Positions 1-12,318 of a stretch of 64,000 nucleotides of DNA are shown one piece after another; position 1 is the stretch's first letter, and each line of letters opens with the position of its first letter. Source of the stretch: Bipolaris cookei (lineage: Eukaryota; Ascomycota; Dothideomycetes; Pleosporales; Pleosporaceae); contig NRSV01000071.1 in the NCBI GenBank assembly GCA_002286855.1, positions 62,001 to 126,000 on the forward strand. Direction: 5' to 3'. The position numbers and the translations under genes are program-made. Under the pieces are notes generated by a model, which worked only from the letters and a program-made list of their open reading frames with translations, searched no databases and was not told the DNA's origin.

Positions 1-1199
1 GGCTGCCACCAAACAAATCTCGAGGTACTTGGCTAGAGAAGGCAGACCCTGTGTACATACGTACCAAGGTATGATGTAGGTATGTACTGTATACCTGCCC
101 AGCTATACTGACTAGGGACAACGCATGTAGACCCTAATGGAATAATAATAACGTTAACACACTGACTAGGTAGATGTTGGCCCAACGCTCTGATCGTTTA
201 GGGCAAACATCTGATTCCCATGCTTCCCATCAAGGTCCTTACATGAGGTTGACGGTCTCCGTCTATTCGGTCAGTTGTCTACGCGAGGCTGGAATATTTA
301 CCGGTCGTCTTATCTTCATGCCCGCCAATGATCAATCCGGGGTCCTCTATCTAGCTCTAAGTCGTTCAGGGACAATGGCGGCAAACAAATGATCGGAGCT
401 CTTAGAAATCCCTTGCACGGATTCGGATAAATACTTCAAGTGCCCGACCAACTCTGGTCAATTTACATCAGCAAACACTGACGGTGTTAGATCTTGGACT
501 TTGACGAGAAAAGGGGTAACATCTGTCGAGTAGTACCTGTGCTCGAACCGTATAGGCTACTAATTGCTTTCCGGTGTACCAGACGAGACAAGGCCAGTCG
601 TGTTGTATACACAGTGGACGCTTAGTTCATTCTACCCTGGCTGCACGCTGATGAATAGGAATTCGTTTTGTACACTCGAGTGCATGCAAACTCTTGGTCG
701 AAGCACACGCAACAACCTAAAGACTCGGCTACTGGTATGTGCACATTCGAACAGGCCAGACCGGAGCCCATCGAGAACAAAGAGACTCAGGGTCGACTTG
801 TAACTGTACCCACACCCAGCACATGACATCAGACGGCCAAACGAAACAGGCTGGGTAGGGCAGAGTGTATAGCAAGGCCCGACTAGCTGGGGATCGTGCT
901 GCGAACATGCAGTTGGCAGCAGGCGAAGCGACCGTTGGCTGCATGGGGGGCTGCAGCGCGGTGGAGGTGGACAGGTAGAGCGACCAGGGATGATGAGGGT
1001 CCACCCGCCAAGACGCTGACGACGGGCGACTACGTTCCAGGGCGAAACACGCGCTCGCCAGCCCATTCACTGCACTGCCCTGCATCCTCCCTCTCCCCCT
1101 CTCAAGCAAAGCGCCTCCTCTGCTCACTCAACTACCCCGAGGCCTGAGAGTCCCTCATTCTTACCACCACTATCTCCCCGGCCCCAAGATTTCGTAGCA
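1..1199. other. Upstream region of the coronin gene
   Basis: No gene is recognised. Short open frames on both strands overlap one another and show no domain or signal peptide. The last 130 bases before the coronin ATG are pyrimidine-rich (CCTCCCTCTCCCCC-like), as in many fungal promoters and 5' leaders. Confidence 0.5.
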
Positions 1200-3379
1200 A
1201 TGGCAGGCCGATTCGTGCGCGCCTCAAAGTACCGTCAGTGTTGATGCCCAGCCCCAGCTCAGCTTGTTATGCTAACAACCTCTATGCAGGCCATGTCTTT
1301 GGCAAGGGCACCAAGAAGGTACATTGGCTATAACCCCCAAAATTCATGTCTATACCCGCTGACCCTTGGACAGGAACAATGCTATGATAATCTGCGCATC
1401 ACAAAGAATGCCTGGGACACCAACCTGATCAAGGTCAGCCTACTACATGCCCACGCGACCACGACGGCACGCCTTCTGACGCCCTTTAGGCAAACCCCGA
1501 ATATATCTCAGTCAACTGGGAGGCCAGCGGCGGCGGCGCCTTTGCCGTCATCCCCATCAACGAGCGCGGCAGAGCTCCCGACCAACTACCTCTTTTCCGC
1601 GGACACACAGCCGCTGTCCTCGACACCGACTGGTATGCCCGTGTCCGAGACAAGAAGTGTCATGCACGCCACTGACTGTCCACAGGTCTCCCTTCAATGA
1701 CTCGCTCATCTCCTCAGCCTCGGACGACGGCAAGGTCTTCATCTGGAAGGTGCCCGAGGGCTTCACACTGCACACCGACGCCGAAGAGCCCGCCGATGTT
1801 GCTCCTGTTGCTAGGCTGAGCGGCCACATGAGGTGCGACTGAGCGCTTACGTTCAAACCCATGCCCTAACCCCCCTGTTTAGGAAAGTCGGTCACGTCCT
1901 TTTCAACACTGCCGCCGAGAATGTCCTTGCCAGTGCGTCTGGTGACTTCACCGTCAAGCTCTGGGATGTCGAGGCTGGTGCGCCACAGCTCTCGCTCAGG
2001 CACAACGACATTGTCCAGTCGCTGTCCTGGAGCGCCGACGGATCGCTCCTCGTCACCACCAGCCGAGATAAGAAGTTGCGCGTGTGGGATGTGCGTCAAG
2101 AAAGGCCTGCACAGGAGGTTCCCGGACACCCTGGCGCCAAGAACAGCCGCGCTGTTTGGATGGGCGAGACGGATCGCATTGCAACCACTGGTTTCTCCAA
2201 GATGAGTGACCGTCAACTTGGTCTCTGGGACCCACGCAGCCCCAATGAGCCTATTGGCGGCTTCCAGATCCTCGACTCTATTTCTGGTGTCTGCATGCCT
2301 TTCTGGGATGACGGCACCCAGTGCTTGTACCTTGCTGGCAAGGGGTATGTGTATTCCGGCTGTTCTTTGACTTCTCCACTGACCATGACAGCGACGGCAA
2401 CATTCGCTACTACGAATATGAAAACGACAAGTTTGAGTACCTCTCGGAGTACAAGTCTGGCGAGCCCCAGCGTGGTATTGCCTTCCTTCCCAAGCGCGGC
2501 ATCAACCTGCACGAGAACGAAGTTCTTCGCTGCTTTAAGACAGTCAACGATTCCTACATCGAGCCCGTATCCTTCATCGTGCCCCGCCGATCGGAAATGT
2601 TCCAGAGTGACATCTACCCCCCCACCAATGGCCTCAAGCCCGGTGTCTCTGCCAAGGAATGGTTCGGCGGAAAGACGGCAATGCCTCCCAAGATTTCGCT
2701 CGAGAGCGTTTACGAGGGTGATGCGCCCAAGGAAGTGCAGAGCGACTACAAGCCTTCCAGGCCGACAACTGCTGAATCCGCGCCTGTCAAGACGGAGCCA
2801 CCCAAGGCCGCGCCCGAGCCCACATATGCGCCGCTAGCTTCCCGCGGGCCCGCACCTTCGATGAGGGATAACAAGGATTCTATGGCCTCTGCTGCTTCCA
2901 AGTACGCAGATAAGGATAACGCTTCCGACGATGAGAGCGCATCCAGCTTTGAGGAGATTTCCAAGCCCGCAGACCGCCGTACTTTAACTGCTGCGCGTCA
3001 AGAAGAAAAGACTAGGAGTCCTGTCATGACCAAGGAACCCGAGCCGGCAAGACCATCCTCCAGCCAGACTGCTACCCCCACTCAGTCCAAGTCTGCGACC
3101 ACGGCTAGCCCTTCTGCCGCACCTGCAGCTACATCCACTTCTACCTCGGCGGCTAGCTCCGGTGGCCCTGCATCTGCTCTCCGCGACGCACTAGGCGACA
3201 TCAAGTCTCAACTCGAGCAGCAAAATAAGGTCATGTCGGATCAATCCGACCAGATTGCCATTCTGCTGCGAGAAGTCGCCCAACTCAAGGCAAAAGTTAC
3301 CCACTCTGAGCCTTCTGATCGCGAAAAGGACGAGCGTATCCGGCAGCTCGAGCTTGAGCTTGAGGAAGCTCGATCTTGA
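1200..3379 (+). CDS. crn1: Coronin, actin-binding WD40 protein
   Basis: Coronin binds F-actin and the Arp2/3 complex at cortical actin patches (family knowledge). Seven exons are inferred: 1200-1233, 1290-1318, 1374-1433, 1490-1632, 1686-1832, 1883-2344 and 2392-3379. They close to a 620-residue frame. The product starts MAGRFVRASKYRHVFGKG, the conserved coronin N-terminus with its basic actin-binding motif. Seven-blade WD repeats follow, including SASDDGKVFIWKVPEG, SASGDFTVKLWDVEAG and TTSRDKKLRVWDV. The coronin-specific extension (PVSFIVPRRSEMFQSDIYPP) comes next, then a Ser/Thr/Pro/Ala-rich unique region (about 440-560) and a C-terminal heptad-type coiled coil for oligomerisation, with LEQQNKVMSDQSDQIAILL and RQLELELEEA. 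The 620 residues resemble fungal coronins. The gene converges on the downstream kinesin. All introns are GT..AG and short. Confidence 0.95.
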
Positions 3380-3550
3380 TTTCCAAGATGCGAAACCTTG
3401 GGCGATTAGCCTCAACGATACTAGTAGAGTAATGCTTAGCAAGGATTACATGTATCTAGTCAGCACATTGGTTTGCCGTGAAAGATGTCATTGTTTGGAT
3501 AGACGTAGTTGAAGGGGCGTGCGTATCGCTGTGGCATCTGTCCGATTAGG

Positions 3551-3567
3551 GAGAGAGAGAGAGAGAG
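3551..3567. repeat. (GA)n microsatellite
   Basis: About eight GA units lie in the 3' flank of the coronin gene. Simple sequence repeat. Confidence 0.9.
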
Positions 3568-3720
3568 CAAGCATGGACAGGGCAAATGCAGGAGTTTGTA
3601 TGATGATCAAGCGAGACTGCCCTTGTGTATGCGTACTTGATTTGTTCGTTTTTGTCCGTCTGTCGAAACCGGGCTTTTGCTAGCAAGGTGTCTGGGTTAG
3701 CGCCATGGTCTTGATTGAGT

Positions 3721-3746
3721 TATATATATATATATATATATATATA
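3721..3746. repeat. (TA)13 microsatellite
   Basis: An uninterrupted run of thirteen TA dinucleotides lies between two convergent genes. Likely length-polymorphic between strains. Confidence 0.95.
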
Positions 3747-4362
3747 CTTCATCTCTTTTGATTCATACCTTTTTGTCTACATTTCAGTTGAACAGTGGTT
3801 GTTTGAGAGGTGATGTGAGAAGCAGAAGTGGTGAAGACGAAGATTTTGTTCCAACAAGACGACAGAATGATGCAGGATGTCTTGAATGCAAATGAGGGTA
3901 TTGAGCAATTTGTAAAGACACATCAAATACAAACAATCAAAAACAAGCGACATTCTACTCTGCAAATCACCCGTGACTGCCACTACTTAGGTACATTGCA
4001 AGTAGTGTCCAGCAAGGACTTTGTGAAAAAAAAACTGAAAATGAAAACTGAACAAGGTAAAAAAAGAAAAAGATGAGAAATACCGAGAAAAAGACAACCC
4101 ACACGACCTGAACACTTCAAAAGTCGCTCCGCGTTATTTGCCAACTTGACAGCTAGTAGTAACAGCCAGCAAGCAAGCCAAGAAGACATGGAAAATATGT
4201 GTATAAAACCCTCCTTCACACGTTTCATCCCATCCCAAACCCAGCCCAACCCAAAAGGGGGGGGAAATCACTCCATCTCTCCATTACTCCAGCCATTGTT
4301 CACACACCCAAAAATGGAAAAACAAAAAAACAAATTCATCAAGACCTCTCTCTCCCTCTCTC

Positions 4363-7300
4363 TCACGAAGAAGTCTTGGTCTGCTTCTTCGCCGTGCCAA
4401 TATGCGTATTGTGCACCTTTGTCGCAAACTTGAGACTGGTAATCGTCTCCTGTAGATGCGCCTGCAACGGGCTGACCATGACGAACATGAGTGTCTTGGA
4501 GTTACCACCAAGCGAGTATTGGAGGAGATAGGTAAGCTGGAGCAGTTTGTCAGTACGAAAGCAAAGGATACAACACACATAATATGATCTCCCACACATA
4601 CCTTTGAGTTTCTGTAGGGAATGTAACCGCCTTCCTTTGCTGAGCCGAGAGCGTTAATCACGTCTCCCAAACAGCTCAGACTCTTATTGATGTTCTGTGT
4701 TTCTTTCAGGCGTGCGCCTTCGACCTTAGAGTGCTCAAGTCGCTCGGATCCCGCAAGGTCGACCAGGTTGAGTGTTCCCTCACTCCTTTCACCCGTAATG
4801 TCATTGGTGCCAACGAGTCTCAGAATGAAGACCGAGTGACTTCGGCTAGAGCGCATATTGGCTTTTGTAGCAGCCACAGTCCTATTCTTGCTAGCCGTTT
4901 CGAGAATCTCCTCCACACGGCCAGGGCCATCCAGCATTACACTCACGGCGTTGTCCAGGTTAGTCTGCTTCTTCACAGGGTCGTGTCGAACTTCAACCTT
5001 TTTCTTATCCAGGTCTTCTGACCGACCAAGCAGATCGTTGTACGTTTCGTTGTAGACTTCGATGAACGAACCCTCCATTGTGTATCGCCAGCCTTTTTCT
5101 TGCAGCCGCTGCGCTTCATCCCAAATCTGGGCTGTGGCACGGGGAATCATGCCATCAGCTGATGACATGGTATGTGTTTTTCCAGATCCGGTCTGACCGT
5201 AACAGAAGATGCATACGTTGTAGCCATCGAGAGCACTCTGTACAAGCTGGCTAATCTCCTCGAAAACCTCTCCGTTCTGGGACGTCGGGCCGAACACACG
5301 ATCGAACGAGTACGAGTATGCGGCAGTAATGTCCTTGCCAGTTGCGCTCTGCTTACTTGGACCGGTAATGGCGACTTCCTTGCTGTCGGTGTCGTTGTCG
5401 GGGAAGGAAATTTGCGCCGGGTCCTTTTCGGTAGCATGGGCTGGCCGTACACGACACATGACTCGGATGTTGCCTTTGAGCTCTTGGACTTGGTTGAATA
5501 GCTTTCGGCGCAATGTCTCCTCTTGTCGGAGTTTGTCGTGTGCTCTTTCCGCAGCCTCAATGGCATCCTGCATTCTCTTGTGAAGGTCGTTGAAGGCGGA
5601 CGACTGCGCCTGGCTGTCAGACTCGAGAAAGTTAATCTTCTCTTTCATAGCCTTGTTCGCTGCCTCCAGCGTAAGGTTGTGTGTTGTTGCTTCTGTTAGT
5701 TGGTTCTGGAGGCCAGTCTTGAGGATTCTTTCGTGATCGAGTTCTGACTTGACGTTGGTGAGCTCACCTTGTAGGAGCTGTGCCTCGCGTTGCTTGACAT
5801 CTGCATCTAGAGCGGCAGCTCGGAGTTTGGAAGCATACTCTTCCTCAATCTTTTGGGCCTCTTGTGCGCGCCTGCTCCGCTCCGCTTCAGAGTCCGAGTC
5901 AAGCTTCTTGCGCAACACTTGAATCTCCTCCTCATGCTCTTTCAATAACTTGTCAATCCGTGCCTCAAATTCGCTGCGTGTCTTTCTCTCTAACTCGTCT
6001 CGTTCCCGTTCCAACCGGTCTGTGTCTTTTCGGTGTCGCGATTCCAAGTCTTCAACTTCGTTGCGCAGCCTCCGTCGTACGTCATCAACTTCATATGTGT
6101 GTTTCTGCTGGGCCATTTCCAGTTCCATTTTGACTGATTTAAGACTGGTACGGCTATCGTTGAGTTCCGTCTCGAGCCCCTTGTTCACAATCTCTAGACG
6201 CGCGCGAATGGTTTCGAGCTCGGTGACTCGACCTTGGAGCTGCTGAATTGATTCCTTGTAGTCAGTGGCTTGTCGCACATCCATCTCCATCTTCTCTTTG
6301 AAGGAGCGAAAATCACGCTCCATAGCCTCCATGCGCTCATTGTAGAAATCTGGACAACGATCGTTAGTAAAACGGTTTAGAAATGGCGCTGGTGGTAATC
6401 GCCTCGGCGTGATTGATATGGGACGGTAGGGTGATTGATCTATCTGTTGTTGCTGCTGCTGTCGCCGCCGCCGCCGCCGCCGCACAGGTGTCTGCACCGG
6501 CTGAGGGAGTTGTGACAAAGGCAGCTTTGGCTTAAGAAAGGAGTCCGTCCCGTTGTCAGAAGCCATTCCGCGTCCGGTCCGACTTTCATGCTTCTCTGCT
6601 TTGGATGCAACTAGATTGAGCGCTCCAAATCCAGTGCAGATGGCATCGCAGTCGGTCACGACGGGCTCTTCAATGACCGGAGTGACGGGGCGGAAAGTGG
6701 AAGGAGAAGAGACTGCTCGGGACTCTGGCACACGAACAGGCTGTACTTGGAAATCATTTGGGGAAGTTGTGCGCTGCTTAGGGATTGAAAACATCCCTCT
6801 AGATACTGTGGCATGGGCGAATGGGTTTGAAGAGATAAGAAATGGTTGCACACCTTTGCGCTCTGCTTGTTCACTGTCGTCATCATCTGGTCGATTCATC
6901 ATTGATGTCGCAGGACGGGATCCCTGGTGGTAGGACTTGCTCCTAGTGTGTGTACTTTGGCCATAGGCCGATTTCGGCCTCGTGGTTGCGGCGGGTCTGG
7001 GAACGGCGCCGACACTGCTTGCGTAGGCAGATACTGATGTGTTCTTGACTGTCGATTTGGGCATTGCGCGCGAGGTCGAGGCCGCCATGCTGCGAGCGAC
7101 AGCGGACTTGACGCCATTGGCAATCTTGGAGGGTGCGGGTAACCTCCGCGAGGGGGGTTCGGGGGCCTGCTCAGCCAGTGTCCTCCGTTGCTTGAAGGCC
7201 GGCTCGGGTACTGTCGTGGTCAGCAAACGGTGTGCCTTTGAGGGGGTGTGGCGAGGGGTAGAGTACAGCCAGAGGGCTTGTGCTTTGCGGTAGGTATGGG

Positions 7301-7499
7301 CATTGCGCTGCGCACGTTGGTGGTGGACTCCTGCAATTCACCAAGGGCGCGAGTAGGTGAGGATGGGATGTGGGAGAATGTCGATGGCGGCTTGATTCCT
7401 GAGCGTTTGGTGCTACCCTTAGAATGCGTTAGATTAGACATGAACGGGCCAGGGGATGGCTCTAGGGATACCCACAGCGTTCTCGTTGGTGGTCTCCAT
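4363..7499 (-). CDS. klpA: Kinesin-14, C-terminal minus-end-directed motor
   Basis: This is a minus-end microtubule motor of the Kar3/KlpA type, acting in spindle assembly and microtubule cross-linking. The C-terminal motor (about residues 630-970 of 977) shows the start NIRVMCRVRPA, P-loop GQTGSGKTHTM, switch I NMRSSRSHSVF, switch II LVDLAGSERL and the end YRNSKLTYLLQYSLGGNSKT. A long coiled coil (about 330-630) and a disordered Ser/Pro-rich N-terminus precede it, the latter with an Arg6-Gln6 tract near 6450-6485. A motor at the C-terminus after a stalk defines kinesin-14. The last intron is 4537-4601. The 5' end is my model: ATG at 7499, introns 7418-7475 and 7236-7315. The main frame has no ATG near its upstream end (it opens with TTG), so spliced 5' exons are required. 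The motor is certain; the first 42 residues are tentative. Confidence 0.9.
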
Positions 7500-7991
7500 G
7501 GTGTGATGCGTGGCAAAGTCTAACGAAAGAAGGATATCAACAAAGCATGCTCCGTTGCGGTCAACAGCATTGGCGCGTCCAGAGACGGTTGCGGTAATGT
7601 TACTGGAGTGTGATATCCAGTGTTTGGGTTGCGCTCGGACGGTAAACATAGAAGGCGCGACCCACCCTCCCCGGAACCACCACACGCTAGACTTGCCTCG
7701 GCTTTAGCGCCGGTACTCTCTATCAACCCGTACGACCAACGAGCCTGCATGACGTTCGGCAGGGCAAACAGGCTCAATCATCCATTCATCCGTTCGCTCA
7801 TTCATTGGGTATCCCCACCGTATACTATGTATGCTATCAAATATCTCGCCCAACGCCAACGCGCCGTGCCAATGCCAGTGTCCATGACATGCCTACCATC
7901 TATGTACTTGCGTGCGGAAGAACAGCCCGTCTAAATACAGCTGCATGGCCCTGGAAACCCAGAGTCGTCCACATTGCTGCTTCCGAGTATG
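7500..7991. other. Intergenic, kinesin promoter / Sds22 3' flank
   Basis: Some 490 bases lie between two minus-strand genes. They hold the kinesin upstream region and the Sds22 3' end. No RNA gene or further coding frame is recognised. Confidence 0.5.
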
Positions 7992-9246
7992 CTATACCTG
8001 CTTCACAAACGCTTTCACAACGTTAGTGGTCTGGAGTCCTAGAAAGACATGTAACGAGTAAGACTTACTGGCATCAATCTGCACAACCTGTGGTAGCGCA
8101 AGTCGGATCTTGTTCCTGTACAAGGCTGGCTGCGCCCGTTGCAGAGGGTTTCCCTCAAAATACACTGTTTCCAGTTCCTCCTTGTCTCTCAGCTCTCGTT
8201 CAATCTCACCAAAGTCGCTCAGTTTGCAGTTGCTCGCCCAAAACTCGGTAAGGTGCTTGAGACCCTTGAGACCTCCGAGGTGCTCAATGGGATTCGCGCT
8301 GATGTCAATGACACTGAGATTGACGTTGTTTTCTAGTCCCGACAATTCTGTAAGCAGATTGTGCGAGATGTGCAATTCTTCCAAGTTGACGAGCTTCTCC
8401 AACCCCGTAATGGACCGCAGCCGGTTTGACTGTATGCTCAAAATCTTGAGATTCGTGAGCGTATCCAAGCCCCTGATCTCGGTGATCTTGTTCTTTCCCA
8501 ACCACAACTCTTCCAGCCCAGTCAGTGTCTCCAAACCCTGAATTTCCCGTACCCTGTTTGCGCCTAGCTCAATCTGTCGCAGATTGGTAAGGCCTTCCAG
8601 GTTCTCTATGGTTCCAATCTTGTTCTGCACAAAATATAAGTCCTTGAGCCTTGTCATGTGGCTTAGCCGCTTGATGTGCTTGATCTTGTTGAAGGACAGG
8701 TCAAGCGACGTGAGTTCAGTAAAGGCGTCGAGGCCCTTGATGTGCGCGATAAGATTATCATAAAGGTCGACTTCTGTAAGGCTCGATGCGAGTTCTTCTG
8801 GTATCGCAATACTTTCTATTCGGTTTTGGCGAAGGCAAAGACGCTGCGATATTAGACCATCTTGTACGTGGCCCACCCCAAAAGCGACATACCTTCATCT
8901 GCTTGAACCTCTCTAGTCGCAATGACGACATGTCCGAGATCTTGCAGTGCACTAGCTCGATCTCTTCTTCGTCATCCGGCACATCGTCCAACAGGTCCTC
9001 GTCTGCAGCCAGCTGTTCTGGCGAGGGCCCTTCATCGTCTGATACCTCTGGATCGCTCAATATTTGCGCGTGTGGATCTCTTGGCTCGTCGGCGAGCGTC
9101 ATCTTGTCTACTCGTAGTTTCCCATCCCAGCCGTTGCCGTCTCGTGGCTTCTGCTCATCCGTGTTCTGATCACGCGTCTCATTCGCGTCGGCCGTGGTTG
9201 CGGGGTCGCTTTCGGCATGCGGGGCAGAGTTCGGCTCAGCCATCAT
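7992..9246 (-). CDS. sds22: Sds22, LRR regulatory subunit of protein phosphatase 1
   Basis: Sds22 binds the PP1 catalytic subunit and controls its nuclear function, maturation and mitotic role (family knowledge). Exons are 9246-8893, 8843-8069 and 8011-7992, giving about 381 residues. An acidic N-terminal part (DDVPDDEEEIELVH) precedes about eleven SDS22-class 22-residue leucine-rich repeats, for example LTSLDLSFNKIKHIKRLS and LKILSIQSNRLRSITGLE. An LRR cap (ELETVYFEGNPLQ) follows, then the usual ending LPQVVQIDATFVKQV. The ending requires removal of a 57-nt intron (8012-8068) that has no stop and is a multiple of three, so an unspliced reading stays open. Two adjacent ATGs (9246, 9243) are possible starts. 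Confidence 0.93.
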
Positions 9247-9782
9247 ACGCTGGACGTGGAGAGGAAGAGAGGGCGACGGTAGTTGTATGGTGTGAGTCAA
9301 GTGTTGGCAAGAAGGGCTGAGATTTCAAGCAATAGCGGTATGTTCTGGAAGGCGGTGTTCCTAGTGTGAAATTGAGTATGTAAGTAATGTACCTACCTCG
9401 TGGGTGGCTAGGCTAGCTAAATTCTGCCTAAGCAAGGGTCCAGTATGATGACGAATGCCATCGTTTCATCGGACAGTTAGCACTCAGCTCTGTCTGACTA
9501 CTGGCTGTGAATCTCAAAGCAAGCATCGCTCCACCTCTTGTCTCATACCTATCCCTATCACCGTCACGACTCCAAAATTTAAGACAATCCTTGGCGTGCT
9601 GGCGAAGATTCAACAGCGCAAGTATCGTAGAAGAACATAATACTAAAATACTAACATACTGATGATATTCGAACTATGAGATGTGGAAATACAACGCTAA
9701 CAAGCTCGATCTAATCCACATATCACTATACATCAAATATTCAGAATAGAATAACCCATTTACCAGATGACGACTGGTCTCT
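9247..9782. other. Intergenic between sds22 and acyltransferase
   Basis: Upstream region of Sds22 and 3' flank of the acyltransferase gene. AT-rich around 9640-9770. No gene seen. Confidence 0.5.
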
Positions 9783-11071
9783 TCATCTCCTTCGACTACC
9801 CCACACCTTCAGAAACTCAATCTTCGTTTCAACACTTAGACCCACCCTCTTTACTCTACCCAAGCGTGCAAGATCTTCGGCAACCCGCTCGAGCACCTTT
9901 TGTTCTTCAGCACTGATTTCATGGCCATCATCGGCACCGCCAGCATCAACATCCATGCCATCCCCAGCCCCGCCATTTGTCCCAATGAATCCGTCTTTGA
10001 AACCGGGTTGTTCGAAAATGTTTGCGTCATAGCCACTAGTCGTTGCCTTACTCTTATGCAAATCCGATTTTGCTTTTGCCGGAGAATCCTGATTTGTGCT
10101 ATTGTACACACGCGAGGCGATACGAACACGCATTTGGTGCGATGGCTTGCTGAGAAGACGCCAGAACCAAGAGAAATAACCACCAGGGACAGGAGTGGTG
10201 ACATCCTGAGGTGTGTACCTGAGGTTGACAGGATAGATCTTCGTCTTACCATCGGCGCTTAGCAGACTAGGACACAGTGGTAGAATGCCCCTTCCGTTTG
10301 TTGTAGTAGTCTCTGGGAAAACACATATAATCCTGTCGGGATTTTCGGTAATGAGTTGTTTGAGCGTGATGAGCTTAGATGGATCGTGTGGAGTCAAGGA
10401 AGGCGGCGAGAAGGCGAGCAAGATGGCGCGGAAAAGGGTTATGCGCTCGACCTTGCGGAGGTGCGGGTAGGACTTTGTGAAGATTGGCTGGAAGATGCCC
10501 GCAAGGTAGAGCGGGTCGAGAGGCGAAGTGAAGGATGAAGCGACAATGGTGCCAGGCTTAGGCAGATGGTTTTGGGCCGAGTATAGTTGTCTGCCATGTT
10601 TATTAGCTCGCATGTCCTCGAAACTATGAGGCCTTCCTGCAAAACTTCAATCCTATGCGCGGATGTGAACGTACCCTCTCTTGACCCCATCAACCTGCAA
10701 GTCCACCCACCATACTCCCGGAATTCCTAGCATCAGCCACAGTACCACATATTTCAGCCTCCTGCCCACGGGTATGAACTCGAGGCCAAAGAAGTACAAA
10801 AGTGAAAAGGCAATGACGAAAGGCGTGCGGGCGCAGAAGAGGAAGAGGTAAATCGGATGCCAGAGGATGCCGACCGGCGGGGGTGGCACGGGGAGGAAAG
10901 GCGCGATTGCAGTGCCTATTCCGAACTGTAAGCAAGTAAATTCGGAATCGATGTTTGCGATTAGAGCGACAAGAGCTACTTCGAGCAGAATTGGGTAGTA
11001 GTGGTGGTGACGGTCGAGTGCATGGATTCTGTAGACGCACCTTTGTCGCGAAATTGGCTATATTTTTCCAT
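9783..11071 (-). CDS. loa1: Loa1/Vps66-like lysophosphatidic acid acyltransferase
   Basis: This is a membrane acyltransferase of the yeast YPR139C (Loa1/Vps66) group, which acylates lysophosphatidic acid and affects lipid droplets and vacuolar sorting (family knowledge). Exons are 11071-11041, 10915-10675 and 10590-9783, 359 residues. It begins MEKYSQFRDKG, followed by a Pro-rich segment and two hydrophobic helices (about 20-70). The PlsC region reads IVASSFTSPLDPLYLAGIF, where the usual HX4D His position is occupied by Phe (FTSPLD). It continues with ICVFPETTTTNGRGIL, matching the EGTRS block. The C-terminus carries a Gly/Asp-rich linker, then EEQKVLERVAEDLARLGRVKR. The altered HX4D box makes the exact activity uncertain. 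The first exon is only 31 nt. Confidence 0.82.
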
Positions 11072-12318
11072 GGTGAGGGGAACGTAACAAGATACAGACA
11101 GGAAGACGAGTGTGGGCGTTGTATTCACCAAGCCATGCACCGCCAAGACTGTGAGTAGGATATTGGAGAAGGGGGAGAGGGACAGGGCACAGGGACGAGT
11201 AGGCCAAGCGACGACGCAGCCGCGGTGGAGCAGAGCAGCAAACAAACGAGCCCAAGCCTACTATGTCGTGTTTGGTAACGGACCAAATACTCGAAAAGCC
11301 TCCCGCCCCGGACCTCCTCAGTGTGGCGACAAAGCTGCTGCTGCGAGGTCGTCTTTGGGCTTGGTGTAGGTACATTCGACTAGTAGGCGTAGCATCGTGT
11401 GTCACTTTTGGCAGGACGCGTGATGAGTGGCTGTGCACACGTTCCAACGACGGCGGGCAGCATGTGAATGCCAAGCAAAGGGTTCCATCCAGCATCCAAC
11501 GTCATCATTGCATGTGCAAGGCCCAGCTATCAGGTATGCCCTGGTTTACATGGTTCACGATATGCATGGCGCAACGCCGCGGTAACCAATCTCTGGTTTG
11601 ACAAATAGAAGGGGTATTGTTGACTATCTGAACTTCTACAGCCCCTACTGGCATCTGGATGCGTCTGCAGGCACCTTGCGCTTCAGCTTCGCCATACAAA
11701 ACAGGAGGAAATAACAAAAGCTGAGAGTTACGAGGGGCATCAAAGCACGCTCCAGTCGTGGGGATGAATAGACCTTGCCTGTTCCCGCCAGCAATGCAGA
11801 ACCAAGAAGAGAATAACACAAAACGTACAAAGGAAATGGTACTGATAGTAAATACTACAAGTCCTCAAAGAGGCCAGGCGTCGCATATGCTGGAAAAAAA
11901 GGGGGTATGTGCCAATATTACTGTGGATTTTCGTGGCTCTTCAAGCCAAAGGGACGCCGTTGTGCGCCGGTCCTCCTGTTTTTTGTGCGCAAAAGTCGAG
12001 GTAGTGCGCTCCAGCCCAGTGTCGATGGCTGGAAATGGTGTAGTCGAGGCGCATTGCCCCAGAACATGCGCGTGCGGTGGTGGAAAAATGAGGCGTGCAA
12101 TGTGACACTCTAGCATGGTCTTTGCACGGCAGCTTGTACAGCCGTCACGCACTGAGCCGCTTTTTATGCAGATTAAAAGCTGATTACAAGGTACAGAGTG
12201 GAATAGGTAGGGGTGTTGCTTCCTACAGTTTGCGCCCGAAGTAAAGTGATTATGTCGGCGCGATGAGAAGGGTATGCGCAAAGGGTATCCTCTTTCGTAA
12301 TGATCGTCTCGAGCATGC
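11072..12318. other. Intergenic between acyltransferase and psr1-like gene
   Basis: About 1.2 kb holding the acyltransferase promoter and the 3' flank of the phosphatase gene. Several overlapping open frames are present but none has recognisable content. Confidence 0.5.

Larger units (their letters stand above)
3380..4362. other. Convergent 3' intergenic region, coronin/kinesin
   Basis: This is the shared 3' flank of two convergent genes. It holds the (GA)n and (TA)n microsatellites listed separately and A-rich stretches after 4020. The open frames here are low complexity. No gene is recognised. Confidence 0.6.
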
